Shown: positions 47,800 through 60,620 of the stretch, piece after piece
Position numbering within the stretch: the stretch's first letter is position 1
How the letters are laid out: each line of letters begins with the position of its first letter
From: Xanthoparmelia taractica
Taxonomy: Eukaryota; Ascomycota; Lecanoromycetes; Lecanorales; Parmeliaceae
Direction: 5' to 3'
DNA: 60,748 nt
NCBI GenBank assembly: GCA_033085395.1
Contig: JANQBS010000235.1
Span: 1 to 60,748, forward strand
Translations under genes and position numbers: made by a program
The notes under the pieces: model-generated
Told to the model about the DNA's origin: nothing
The model's database searches: none
Seen by the model: the letters and a program-made list of their open reading frames with translations, nothing else

Positions 47800-49450
47800 T
47801 AGAATTATAATAAAGAACGAAGATTATTTTTAATTTTTTATTATTCTTCGCTTATAACGATAATTATTAATATTAATATTAATAATAACTTTATTATTAA
47901 GTTAAAAAAGAATAAATTTAAGAAAAACGTTATTAATTTATTTAATATTTACGATAATCTTAACTTTCTTATTAAATATAAATATATAATAGAATTTATC
48001 TTTATAGCTTAATAGCTATTTCTTAACCACGCGATTCTAATACTTCTTCTAGATATAGCTTCGAAGAACGATTTAATAATATTCGATTTATTTAATAATA
48101 CGAAGATATAATATATCAAGTAAGAACTTAATATGTATCTTATAAGAAATAATATCGCGTTCTATAATTAATTAAATATTTTATAGAATATTAATAGCTT
48201 AAATAAATTTCGATTAATATTTTTATAAAAGATCGCTCTCTTTAAATATTACGCTAATCTTATATTAACTAATAACGTCGCGACGCTTAGATTTATTATT
48301 TATTTAAGAATTATCGAGAATAATTTCCATTTAAATAATATCTTTAGATATATAAAAAACTTTTATCTTATAATTATCGAATTCTATCTCGCAATTAAAT
48401 CGTAGATATATATATTAATAATTATCGTATTTTATATTATTAAGAAATATCTTAAAGATTATAAGAATTATTTCGTTAAATTTATTCGATAAGAGTTAAA
48501 CAATAGAGTATAAAGTTTTATCGTAAAGAAAGATTATTATAAATCGATAATCGTTATATAAGAACTCGAAGAAATTCTAAAAATTATTATAAGTTAAATT
48601 ATTTTCGTGCTTATTAGACTTAATATATTATTTATAAAATATCTATTTTATATTAATTATAGAATATAACTCGTAGATATCGCTCGATAATAAGATCGAA
48701 AGATTTATTTTAATATATACCTTAGCGAGTTTCTTAAGGTTTTAAATATTCAAGTAATTATAATATAAATATTATATTCGTAACGCTTCGAAATTAATAT
48801 TCGCTTTGAATATAATTTTCGAAGACGTTAAATTAGATTTAATTAAGGGCTTATTATAAATAGAAATATATTTATTAATAATTATTAATATTAGAGACGT
48901 TTTTTATTAAATATTTTAGATATGAAAATAATTTTTTATACGTTTAAAGAAGATATACTCGCTATTAATAAAGAGATCGTCTAAAACAAAAGAGAGAAAA
49001 TAATCTTATTCTTTTAATTATTTCTTAAAAATAAGATTATAACTATTATCTAATATTAATTATATATCTTAAAAAATCTATATATATTTAGCGCTATTAA
49101 TCTTATATTTTAAATTAATATTATCGAAGTTAATCATTATTAAATTATCGATAAATTTATATATTAAATAAGATAATTTAAAGAACTCGAAAGTAATAAT
49201 AAATAAGAAATCGTAAATTAGATATTAAGTATAGACGCAGTTACAAATTTAGAGTAAAGATATAATCGCTATCGTGAAAAGAATAATAACTTACGCTCTA
49301 TTAAAAGACGTAGATATCGTAAGCCTATAATATCTATTAAATAAAGCTTTAGAGTTAACGATAAGATTATAAGCGCTTAAGATATACGCGATGAAATAGC
49401 GGGCGATCTTTAATTAAGTAATCGCTATAGCGACTTTAGCGCTACGAAGT
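47800..49450 (-). pseudogene. Protease/integrase region of copia E, decayed
   Basis: Stop-suppressed minus-strand frames run through the stretch. One at about 48130-48060 resembles the copia segment of integrase before the GKKP motif (HIKFLLDILYLRIIK, compare the usual WxEAxxTAxYLxNR). The catalytic DDE residues were not located, so confidence is limited. Confidence 0.45.
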
Positions 49451-51750
49451 TAATTCTTATTCTTATTCTTATTCTTATTTTTATTCTCTTTAAGCTTATT
49501 ATTATTATCTTTTTAATTATTATAATTATTATAATTATCGCGATTATTACAATTATTATAATTATCTCTTTCGTTTTAATTATTATCTTCGCGTAAATAT
49601 TTATAATTATATTCAGCGTTAAAGTAAAAATTTCTTTTATAGATAATATAATATTTAATAATATAAATAAACGTGCGAAAGTTATTTAAAATAACATTAT
49701 TTTAAATTTTATGTTTTATAGTACTAGCTTTAAGAAAGATAAGTGCGATAATACTTTAATTTATATAATTAAGAGCGTTAACGATAATAGTTAATAGCGT
49801 ATATATTTATAGATTTAAGATGAAATTCGTAGAAGTAATTATTATATTAAGAAAGCGAGTATTATATAGTTTAGTGAGTACTTAATCTTCGTTATAATTT
49901 AAATTATAACATTTATAATATAAGTTATATTAAAAGCCTAATTTTTTATAAAAAATAATATATTTTTTAACTTTTATCGATAATAAAGAGATTTTTATCG
50001 AGTTAATTTCTAAATTCTTATAAGTTATTAATTAATTAATTAATATACGCTTAAGAGTTATTTTCATAGACTAATAGAGTAAGAGCTTTTAGCTTTTAAA
50101 TTATAAAATTAAGAATATCGAAGTTATAAGATTTACATTTTTTTAACTCTTTTTAGATAAGAATAATATTAAAAAAAACCCTCGATTTTATTACGAGAAT
50201 TATCTTTATAGCGCGTTCTTATTATAATATAGATTTTTTAATACGCTTTATTTTAGATCGTAATAGATACTTTATTAATAATAATAATTAATCGATTAAA
50301 TTTATCTTCGATATAATATTAAAGATCTAATATTTTTAAAAAATCTTATATTTATTACTTTTATCTTTAATAATTAAAAATATTCTTAAATATCTTAATT
50401 CTATCGAGTATATTTAGATTAATTAAGAATTTAATTTCTTTAATTATAATTTTTAGACTTTAAAATTTAATAAAGAAATAAATAAAACAAATAACGTTAA
50501 TAATATAGAGCGTATTAAAAAAATCGAAAAGCTCTTCTCTCTTAAAAATAGGCTTTAATAATAATTTAGAAATTAATTATTTAAAAATAGAGATCGAATT
50601 AGCGCGTGCGATCGAGAAGTAGTTATCGTCGCTATCGAAGAGATTTAAAATAATTATAAGAATTTGTAGCGTATATAAGAAGTCTTACTAAGCACTAAGA
50701 TTAATTTAATATAAATTAAATTATTATCGATAAAATTCTTTTATATAACGATTCAAGAAATATATTTATATATAGTTTTTTTTTAAGAACTTAGAAAAAG
50801 AAGAAAGAAAATTAATATATAAGCGATATTCTTTTAGAAAGACGTTTATCTTTATGAATAAATGCGAGTTTAAATATACTTTACTTTTCGAGTTATTTTT
50901 ATAATTAATTAACTCTTCTAATTAAAGATCTTATCTTATATATTTATAAGTTTTAATTATCACGTTAATCTTCTTATAAGATCGCTTTCTTACGATCTAT
51001 TCTCTTTTTATTACTATAGAGAACTTTACTCTCTCGCGTATTAATATTTAAGATATACGAGATAAAGATTAATTTCTCTTTTAATTAATAATTAAATTTA
51101 TCTTTAACTTATTTTTAATTCTTATTATAAATATTTTATATTTAAGATATTAAAAATTAACTTTTTATTATCGAATTTTGATGTTATAAGATAAGTAATA
51201 ATAATATATCGTCTCTCGCTTTTAACGTATTCTTTATAAAAAAGCTAATAATATTTTAAAGATCTTAGCGATCATGTAATAGCGAGCGTACGATAATTAT
51301 AATATTCTACGCTTAATAGCGATTTGCGACGATTATCGGCGATACGCTTTATACTATCTCGAATAAAATCGAATATTACTAATACTAATACGAAGAATCG
51401 ATAATATAAACCTAAATCGATAGCGTGATATAATATTTAATATTCGCATCGTTTTTATAGACAAATCGTAGTTATTTCGACTTAGAATAATTATTTTAGA
51501 GATAGGAATTGCTTATAATAAGAAGATTAACGAGTAGAAGAATACGCAATAGCGTCTAATAATGCTTAAAGAATTTGAAAGTAATATAAATAGTAGTGCT
51601 TTAAGATATATTACGATGTCTTCTATAATCTATATCTTCATTACGATAAGATATTGATATTTAACGAAGCTTCTAAAGATAGCTATAGCGATAAAACGAT
51701 AGAAAGAAAGATTATACTATACTATAACAGTTAGCCGGATAGAGCTCGGG
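49450..51750 (-). pseudogene. gag of copia E, decayed
   Basis: Lies between the 5' LTR and the pol region on the minus strand. 49480-49620 has an Asn/Tyr-rich low-complexity run (repeated AATTATTATAATTATTAT on the plus strand) and nearby Tyr/Cys-like codons where a zinc knuckle is expected. 51700-51759 is the less degraded leader next to the LTR (minus strand GCCCGAGCTCTATCCGGC). Confidence 0.45.
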
Positions 51751-51759
51751 CTTATAATC

Positions 51760-51903
51760 TATCAAAATATAAGGTAGAATACTTAGTTGTTTTATTCTAA
51801 GTGTGTTATGAAAGATAAGTGCGATCTAACTAGATAAGGTCACGTGACTTGACGTTTATCAAGCCTTGGTATATTACGTAAGCACGCGACTTAACTTTTA
51901 ATA
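51760..51903 (-). repeat. 5' LTR of copia E
   Basis: The plus strand starts TATCAAAATATAAGG (RIP form of TGTC) and ends AACTTTTAATA, 144 bp. Confidence 0.92.
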
Positions 51904-51908
51904 GATAT
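51904..51908. repeat. Target-site duplication of element E (right)
   Basis: GATAT, pairing with 45205-45209. Confidence 0.92.
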
Positions 51909-52729
51909 CGCTAAAGCTTTTAATAATATATTATATTAGAGATTAATATATAATCTTTAAATTAAAAATATTTCGAAGCTTATTATTAATTACATATAAA
52001 GCTTTCTTATAAAACGAGTAATCTCTATTGATCTTAATAATAGAATTAATTTATAGAGCTCTTTAAAATAGAGATTATTTAAAGATTATCTAGATTTTTA
52101 ATTCTTTTTTAATTCTTTAACGATTCGCTTATTAAAAAATATTCTAAAATTAAATTAAAGCTTTAAATAAAGAGTTTTATAAATAATATTTATCTTCTTA
52201 TATATAAGAAATTCACGAAGATTAACTATTCTATTTTAAAAAAGATATATAAGTTTTTTTTAAAAAATAAATAATAATATACGATGTTATCTTTGTATTA
52301 AAGAAGTATATATTAATATATTTAACTCTCTATTCAAGAAAATTCAATATAATTATCGCGATAGATTTAGAAGAGATTATTACGAAGTTTAAGACTAATA
52401 TTTAGATATTAGAATTATATATTAATAATAAACTTCGCTAAGAACTATATATTAAGAAAATAAGATTTAAGCTAATTATATAGTATCTTATATTAAATAA
52501 GATTATAAATTTTATATAAGAAGTTAAATTAAATAAAATACGTTATGTATATAATATAGTAGTATACGTACGTAATAGTCTTATAATATATATTTTAAAA
52601 ATTACGAGAATTATATTAAAATTTTATAAAATAATTAAGAATAATTTAAAATATTTATTTTAGATAAATTATTAACGACTATTAAGCTATTAATATTAAA
52701 GTGCATAAGATAAAGATAAATATTTTTAG
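51904..52729 (+). pseudogene. Reverse transcriptase of LINE F, catalytic and C-terminal part
   Basis: Begins with LDIAKAFNN (motif A, LDIxGAFD). Next come RLIYNL, IKNISKLIINYI and SFLIKR (the LINE IPxWLxxxIxSFLxxR segment), then LFLFFNSLTIRLL (SPxLFLxFxxxLI). The catalytic box is FINN at 52176-52187 for F(A/V)DD. At about 52380-52440 ILELYINNKLR resembles VLGVxLDSKLRW. Then a SxxRxxMTYxxxVW-like segment follows near 52560. The normal LINE RNase H or 3' tail was not recognised before D2 begins. Confidence 0.82.
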
Positions 52730-55040
52730 TACGAAAGAATAATACCTATCTAATGCTAGTATCTAACTAGTATCTGCCTCGATCCTAACTAGTACCTCTA
52801 ACTAGTATCTATCTCGGTCGGAGCAAGTAATATTTAGATAGTAGTTTTCGTTCGAAGAAATAAATTATCTTTTCACTTAACTTTTAAATACTTAATATAC
52901 AATAGTAACGTCTAATTTTATTCTATTATAGCGAGTATTACGAATTAGTTGCTAGATATTAGTTCTATACTTAATAACTACTCGCTATTTATTATTCTTT
53001 TAGCGATCTATATTTTATCTTTTCTTAAAGACTTATATTACGTATTTATAAAAAATTAAAAAAGCTCTTATAATTACTTTAATAAATATTATTAAATACG
53101 CTTAATAAATTAAAAATACTATTTATTTTCTAAAATCAATTATAATAATATTTATTTATAATTTAAGAAGATTAATAAAACGAGTTATAAATATTTTAAT
53201 ATTCAAAAATAATAGATAAGAGAGATTATCGAATATTTAATTCGATAATATCTTAGATAGATAAAGAAATATCGAAGTTATCGATTAAATATCGATATTC
53301 ATATTCTAAGAAATTATTAAGATAAATCGATTCTTCTTAACGAGTCGAAATAACTCTTATTATAAATAATTAATAAGTTAAGCTTTAGACAATTAATATT
53401 ACGATTTAAAGAAATTATTCGTTAATTATATATATTTACACTATTACTCTTTATTAATTATGCGTTAATTTTATTATTAATCTTAACTTCTTTTAATATT
53501 TCTTTCGCTATAAATTCGTAGTAGCTTTTATCTATTATTATATCATTTAATTTCTTACGATATTCTTTATTTCTTTATTTATTATTTACGATATTCGATA
53601 TTTTGACGAAAAAGACTATCTATTATAATCTTATAAATCTATTAAAATTAACTAACATAGTTAATATTAGCTTCATAGAGATCTAATAAATAAAACTTCG
53701 TTAAATATTTAATATTCTTATCGTCGACCTTATTAAATTAATTAAATAAGTAGATTTATAAGATTCTTAAGATTCGTTTAATAGCGGCGATAATATTATA
53801 TTATAATAACGAATAAAAGGAGTTAACTTCTTTAACTCGTATCTAATCTTATTAATAGAATATATATTATCGTAATATATATCTTTTTATAAAACGAGTA
53901 AAGCATATAAGTCTAAAAAAAGAGAAGACGTTAATACGTATTAACTTAAATATCTATCTTCGCGATATTATTTTTATTTAATATATATAAGAGCTTAATA
54001 AGCTTAAGAGATTAGCGCTACGATAAATAGATAAATAGTAAATCTTAATATTATAGAAACGCTTTAAATCGAATTATGCTATCGCTCTTACTTCGCTAAT
54101 CAATAAACGCTTTAATATCTTTAATATTCGCTCTAATAAAGATTTATTTAATTATATTTAAATTACAATTAATTATATAAAAAACGTTAATTTTAACTTC
54201 GTCTTTGTATAATTAAAATAAATTTAATATAATCTTAACTTACTATTAAAGTAAGATATTAATTAATCTACGAAACAGATTATATTCTTAAAAGAGATTA
54301 AAGAAAATAAGAAGATTTAATAGAAGGTCTATCGCAATTAGCGATAGTAATCTTAACTCTATAATAATAAGTCTAATAATAGCTATAATAAATATTAATC
54401 TCGCTCTTAATAATTATAATAGTAAACATTAAACTCTAATTAATAATTATATAATATTAATTATTAATATTAATAATCTTATTATACTCGATTATATTAG
54501 CTCTTATTTTATATTTTTTTAAGATTCTTATTCGTCGCGAGATATTTACTTTACTTGTTAATCTTTAAAACGAACTATTATCTTTATTATTTTAATAATC
54601 TCGTTTATAAATAGCGATAAAATCTATAAACGCGTTAGATTCTCTTTAGATATAGTAATAATCTTAATTCTATCGTTAGTCGTATTAATCTATTTATAAT
54701 AATTGAAATAATCGATTATTTTAATCTTATTAAAATAACTATTTAATATATTCTTAATTTATTTATTTTAAATATAAGAATAAAAAGAATAAGATAGATA
54801 CTTTGAAAATTAATAATTTAAATTTTAAATAATCTTCTCGAAGATAATATGTAACTATTCGTTATTATCGAGAAAAAATATAAATTTTATTCTTAAAAAT
54901 ACGTTATAATGCGTGTAATCGTTAAAAAGAAATTGAACTTTATTAATATGAAGATTAATATTTAAATTAATAATTAAGAACAAAATATCGATATTCGAAG
55001 AGAGAACGCTTAATAATATATTTACTTTTAATAAATTTTT
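52730..55040 (+). mobile_element. Unclassified element D, copy 2 (D2)
   Basis: An inverted copy of D1, uninterrupted. The alignment includes the junction region where gypsy B entered D1 (D2 near 53032). It starts with the ACTAGT-type array and continues with TCTCGGTCGGAGCAAGTAAT. The best decayed coding frame is on the plus strand at about 54780-55250 (the counterpart of the minus-strand frame in D1). The protein family is not recognised. No TIR, LTR or target duplication could be demonstrated at either end. Confidence 0.65.
52745..52830 (+). repeat. ACTAGT-type short tandem repeats at the start of D2
   Basis: Units of CTAACTAGTA(C/T)CT with spacers GCCTCGATC and ATCTCGGTCGG, inverted relative to 27425-27535. 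Confidence 0.75.
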
Positions 55041-57360
55041 AATAAAAATATTTAGCGACTTTAAAATTGGAATTTAAATATTCTATAAATATAAAATAAT
55101 AAGTTATTAATTCTCGAAATTTAATTTTATCTTAAGAATAAATTTATCTACTTTATCGACTTTATTAATAGAGTTAGATTATATCTTATCAAGATCTTCG
55201 AGAAGAATATATTTTATTAAGCTTATAATATTAACGCTTATATTAGATTTAATAAAACTTACGAAGTTATAGCTAGTAATTATTTCTTTTATAAACTTAG
55301 TCGTCGATTATATCGATATATATATTATTATTATAAATATAATCTAAATTAAACGAAGCGATACTTTACTTATTAATCTCTTAACTCTATTATAAGATTA
55401 TTAATCTTATATTATATAATAGTCGCGAATTTTATTCTCGCATTATCGGATATTAATAACGATATAAACTATATTATATTAATAATATGCAAGTTTTCGA
55501 AAATAATTATATTAATTTTTAATAAAGATATATAATAGAAGATTAGACTAATAAATTTCTAGATACGACTATTAATTAGAGATTATCGATCGCTTTTATC
55601 TTAGAGATAAAAAGTTTATATTAACTTTCTAAAAGACAATATTTTAAAATTTTAATATAATGTTTTAATAAGCTCTATTTATTATTCTTAAATTAATAAT
55701 TAATTGAAAAGAATATATTAGATTATCCAAATTATCTTGCGATATCAGTTAATAAGTAATTCGAAAATAAATTGAATCAAGTATCTATCTCGTCTTAGAG
55801 ATATTTTAAATAATTTACTTAACGCCTTTAGCGAATTAAGTTTAAATAAGATTATTTATAATTATCGCCTTCGCGATACTCTTTTATCTTTATCGTTAAT
55901 TAAGATTAATAATAATTTTCTTAATAAGTAAATAATTAATATTAGGAAGATTAAGAATATAATCGCTTAAGTTAACGTAAAGATAAAAACTATTTATAAT
56001 TTCTATTATCGTCTAATCTCTTTAAAAGTCGATAATATAATCTTTTTAAAGTTATATTAGAGATATATAATATTAAAGATAAAGAATTATAAGTTTATTA
56101 ATTAGCGCGCGAGATTATTTATAATTATAAAAAGAGTTAATAATCTTATATGTAAGTTAAAGATATTAGCGCACTAAAAGATTTATTTAATTATTTTAAT
56201 TATATAACTCGAATTAATTCTTAAGAAAAAGAATTCTTATTATTAAGATATAAAATTAAGTTAATTTTTAATAATCTTCGAGTTTAGTGAAAATTATTAT
56301 AATTATAAGATTAAGAAGCTTATAAATAAGCGATAACGACGTTATAGTCGAAAAAAGAAAATTATCGAATATCTAATAAAATAAAAAGATTAGAAATCGA
56401 AGTATAATTAATAATATAGTAAGGATTTATTTTATAGCGTTAAATATATTTTAGATAACTACGTGAGAGTATTTCTTATCTTTATTACGTTATTGTAATC
56501 GATCGTTATTAACTATTAATTATACTTAATATAATTAATAACTTCGTCTAAATCTTACGATAATGTTAAATTATTATTTATTAAATATAAAATAATAATT
56601 AATATAATATTAGTAATCGCTAAGATAAATAAGTGAAATAAAATAATAACGAAATCTATTTTATTAATAAACCTCACTTCGTATTATAATAATCTTACTT
56701 CTTTTATCTTTCTATAATATTTTTCGTAATAAAGTCTACATTAATATTATTATATCTCGCTCTAATTTAACGTATCTCGTATCTTTATTAAGTATTCTAT
56801 TTTAATTTATTATAGCGAATAATAAAATTAATAAGATAATTAATAAGAAGAATATAATAAGATTATTAATTATAAATTTAATACTAGTTAAAATTAATAA
56901 CGCTATAAGAAGACTTACGAATAGTAAGTTCTTAATTCGTAGTATAAGCTAAAAATCACGTTATTAATATAAGAAGTTAAAGAAGTTCGATTATTAATAT
57001 AGCTCGTGTATATAAGTGTAAGAATCTATATTTAAGAATAAATCTAAGTATCTTACGTCTATCGTATTCGATTAAAATAGCGCAATACTAAAGACCGACG
57101 ATACTAGGATATAATTACCTAAATATACACTTCTATTTAATCTTATAATCTATAAAATTCTCGCGATAAATATTTTATAAAGAGATAGAATATATTATTA
57201 GTCGATAGTCTTTTAATTAATTAATTATATTATTATAGATCGCTTAAATATAAGATCGATAATTAATAAACTATTTAATAACCTAATTAAAGATATTATC
57301 TATCGAGGTATATATATTTTATATAAAGATACTAAGACTATTAGAACAGACACTCTAAAT
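55041..57360. other. RIP-degraded DNA, unassigned
   Basis: A+T-rich, with short frames and many TAA/TAG. Some plus-strand frames lengthen if stops are read as Gln. A less degraded patch at about 57060-57125 keeps AATACTAAAGACCGACGATACTAGG. No recognisable domain, LTR, TIR or RNA gene. Confidence 0.45.
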
Positions 57361-58960
57361 TCTTAGAAAATTAATAATCGCGCGAAGATATACGAGAATA
57401 AGCAAGATAATATATTTCTTTTTATTATATATCTAATATAATCTTGCTATTCTTTAATAATTAGTAAAACTCGCTTTATATCTACGCTTTTTATATTATT
57501 AAGAAGAATCTCGAATTAATACTTCGCAATAAAGATATAGAAAATATTAATATAATACGCGATTCTCTTTTACTTGAAATTAGTAATTTATTAACTCGCT
57601 AATTAACTTTATAGACTATATAAGTAACTCGCTAATTAATTTATTAGATAAGAATTATTATACGTAGTTTATTAGCGTAATTAAAAACGACTTTAGATAG
57701 ATTATAAAAGATTATTACTTTAATTAAGTCGATACGCGAATTAGCGCTTTCTTCTAATATAATATCATAATTAATAATAAAGGCGATAATATATACTACG
57801 ACACGCTTTCTTAAATTTAACGATATTATCTTAATAAAATATTAATAAATTTCTAATTATCGATATCGAAAACGATAAATTAGAATTTAATAAGATAGTA
57901 GAGAAATTTAAATAAAAGAGATATACACTATTTAAAAATATTTTATAGAAAAATATAACGATCTTAAAGAACTCGCTTATTATAATATAATTATCGATAA
58001 GCGATATTCGCTATCATATTCGAAATAGACTAGCTAAGAAAAATAAGACGCTAGCTTTCAATTTTAAATATAAAGTTATTAATATTTATTAATAAATTAA
58101 TCAATTCTTTTTTAATAAATTAATCTTAAATATAAATTAATTTATTTCGATAATACGAAAGTTATAAGAACTTAATAATCGCTAAAGTAAGTCTTACGCG
58201 TTAACGTAAAATCTTAATAACGTTAAAAATATCTTATAATTAATTAAATAAGCGAAAAATAAATTAATAAGCGATTTTTAGTTTTTAAAGAGCGTAAAGA
58301 AATAAGTTATTCGAATAAGAGTTTATTAAGCTAACGAGAATATTAATATTATAAAAAGTTTAAGCTTTATACTCGAAACTTCTAATATCGTATTAAATTA
58401 GAATTTATTATATAATCTTAATAATATAGCTAAAATCGATAATATAAGAAAGACTTTATTAAGTATTTTATTAGAACGCGTCTAATATTAATTAAGCTAA
58501 GATATTAAATTATAAGAATAGATACGAGTTCGCGACTATAAAGGTCGTTAACGAATTTCTATTCTCCATATTAATAATCTATTATTATACACTAATAACG
58601 AGAACGCTATAAAGAAAATAAACGAGATTACGAGCAAGAACGAACTAGTAGACGATAAACTTATATAATTCATTCTAAAAAGAAAGAAAATAACTCTCGT
58701 TAAGATATTATTAAAGATAATTAAGATTATAATTAATTTTAATACGATTATAAACTTAATTAAAAAGAAGAAATTCGAACGCTTTAGAAGAGTTATAGAG
58801 TTCTAATATTAATAGAAATATATTAATAAAGAAAATAAATAATCTTCTTAGCTAGTATTAATAGAATCGTATTAATAAAAAGATATAAAGAATCTTAATA
58901 GAAGAAAGATAGAAAGTTTTTTATTAATTATTAAAATAAAAATTTTTTGCTTAATTTTTT
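57360..58960 (+). pseudogene. Long decayed reading frame of unknown family
   Basis: Reading TAA/TAG as Gln gives one of the longer restored frames in the window. Landmarks from 57370 on are NNRAKIYENKQDNIFLFIIY, LLRRIS and LYRLYK, ELLYVVY and RLLL near 57560-57720. A Lys/Arg/Glu-rich tail lies near 58600-58870. It superficially recalls fungal DUF-type proteins found in transposon-rich regions, but the resemblance is too weak for a name. It is followed at 58980-59100 by a patch richer in C and G. Confidence 0.4.
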
Positions 58961-59159
58961 TCTTCTTAGTTTCGCTCGTTAATATTATTATAGATAATAA
59001 TTAGATCGATTAGCTCGCCGCTATGCTACGTATAATTACGATCAAATCGCTTAGCTCGTCGTTAATCGTGCTTTGTCGAGTAGAACGTTTATAAGAATAT
59101 AAGTTTCTTTTCTTTTATTATCGATAGATATTACGAAAACGCTTAATAATCATACTTAT

Positions 59160-59334
59160 AATTAGATATTGACACTTAGCTTAGTTGAAATCATTATCTT
59201 TACATACACACACATATATTTGCAGTACATCGTCGATTTAACACCACCATCACGTCGCCGATCTAGATTAGGTCGGCGATCCCATTCAGGTCGCCAATCT
59301 AATAATAATTGGCAATAGATATCTTTCTTATTTC
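59160..59334. other. Less-mutated non-coding patch with CA repeat and hairpin
   Basis: Begins TTGACACTTAGCTTAGTTG and keeps many CA/TG sites unlike its flanks. It contains ACATACACACACATAT and a near-perfect hairpin: GTCGCCGATC...GGTCGGCGATC (59254-59281). GGTCGCCAATC then gives a third related unit. No open frame. It adjoins repeat R2 and is absent beside R1, so it may be part of another short element or an LTR remnant. Confidence 0.5.
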
Positions 59335-60620
59335 TATAATAAAGTATAATTAAAAGTATTTTAAGCGATTATCTTCGATCGAGAGAATAAGTTTATATTA
59401 AACTTCTAAAAGATATTATTTATTACATTAAATATTAAAATGTTAATTTTTATAATATAATATTTATAAATAGATAAATAATTAAAATAAATTAATTAAA
59501 TGATAAAGATCGCTCTACGCTACTACTTAATCTTAAACTTAAATGAAAACTTTATTACTATTTTATTCTATATATAGACTACTTTAAATAATTCACGTAA
59601 TTATTTTTATCGACGCGACGTTAAATAAAATCGTGTACGAATTCTATATTAATAACGCCTTAAGATTGCTAGTTGATCTTTTTATAAAAAAAAAGTTAAT
59701 TTTAAGTAATAAAACGAAAAGAGATCGAGAAGTTTATCGCTTAGATTGATATAATAATAAAATACTATTACGATACGCGTTATATTAATCTTACGCTAAG
59801 AAAGAAAATATATTTCTATTTATATAACGATTACTTCGTGCTCGGGCTATTTAATAGAAAGCTATCTATTTAACGTATTAAATCTTTTACAATTAATATC
59901 GAGTAAGCTATTCTATATATAATTTAAAAACATCGTCTATTATAAAAATATAGTTAATAATATTAATAATATAATTAAAGTCTTATTTAAATAAGAAAAT
60001 TCTCTTTAATAGAATTTTTAATTATAAGTTATTATTTATCTTAATAGAAGAGTAGAAGAAAATCGATAAATATATTATCGATAGAATATTTAATAAGAAA
60101 ATAATTTAAGAAAAGATATATTATTTAATAATATAAAGCGATTAAAAAGAGTAATATAATATATAATATTTTATTAATAATCTTTAAGACGTCTTAGAAA
60201 AAATCGAGGAATTTAAAAGAAATATTCTTAATATCGTGTGACTATAACGTACTTACTAATATTATATATCGATAAATACTATATCGCTTATAGTTATTTA
60301 AAGAAATCTCGTTATTTTATTATTAATAGAATAAAGACGAAAAAGACCTCGAAGAGCTACGATGTAAGAATCGGCCGAGCCTAAATTAAAGCTTAATATA
60401 TTCGCGACTTCCCTGATAGTAATTAATTCTAACGTTATCGCTTCGTCGCTTCGTTGTAGTATTAAATTATAGCTAAACTAATTAGTAAGGCGTTATTAAG
60501 CTAAACGATAAAGAAAGCAAAAGCTATTATATAAGTAGCTTTATTATTATCATAGAACTATTATATAATAGCTTTAATTCTAATAATATTAGTATTTAAA
60601 ATTCACTAAATTTATATAGT
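59335..60620 (-). repeat. Repeat R, copy 2
   Basis: An inverted copy of 1425-2650. Its decayed frame reads on the plus strand, with stop-suppressed stretches such as KDEKDLEELQCKNRPSLN near 60330-60390 and SLRRFVVVLNYS near 60435. The family is not recognised. It ends about 40 bp before the TIR element at the right edge. Confidence 0.7.

Larger units (their letters stand above)
45210..51903 (-). mobile_element. Ty1/copia retrotransposon E, minus strand
   Basis: A complete 6694-bp element with two 144-bp LTRs and an exact GATAT duplication. The minus strand carries gag, integrase region, RT and RNase H in copia order. The RT is well recognised; the rest is assigned by order. It is inserted in the RT motif A of LINE F. 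The LTRs keep more CA/TG sites than the interior, which is heavily degraded. It belongs to a different copia family from G, judged by LTR and RT context. Confidence 0.92.
41809..52729 (+). mobile_element. Non-LTR retrotransposon (LINE) F, plus strand, split by copia E
   Basis: LINE F consists of about 41809-45209 plus 51904-52729. An ORF1-like region comes first, then an AP-endonuclease-like domain (about 43300-44150), then a reverse transcriptase whose motif A is interrupted at 45209/51904 by element E. Reading across the insertion and removing the duplicated GATAT gives LLLDIAKAFNN. The order endonuclease-RT without LTRs places it among Tad1/I-type LINEs. The 3' end is not clear: sequence homologous to D begins at about 52730, so F may be truncated there. 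Confidence 0.8.

Noticed and set aside
49480..49620. Microsatellite of AATTATTAT units
   Set aside because: Explained as Asn/Tyr-rich coding sequence of copia E after RIP; not a clean tandem array.
57360..58960. DUF3723-type Starship accessory gene
   Set aside because: Only a loose compositional impression; no motif could be matched by eye.
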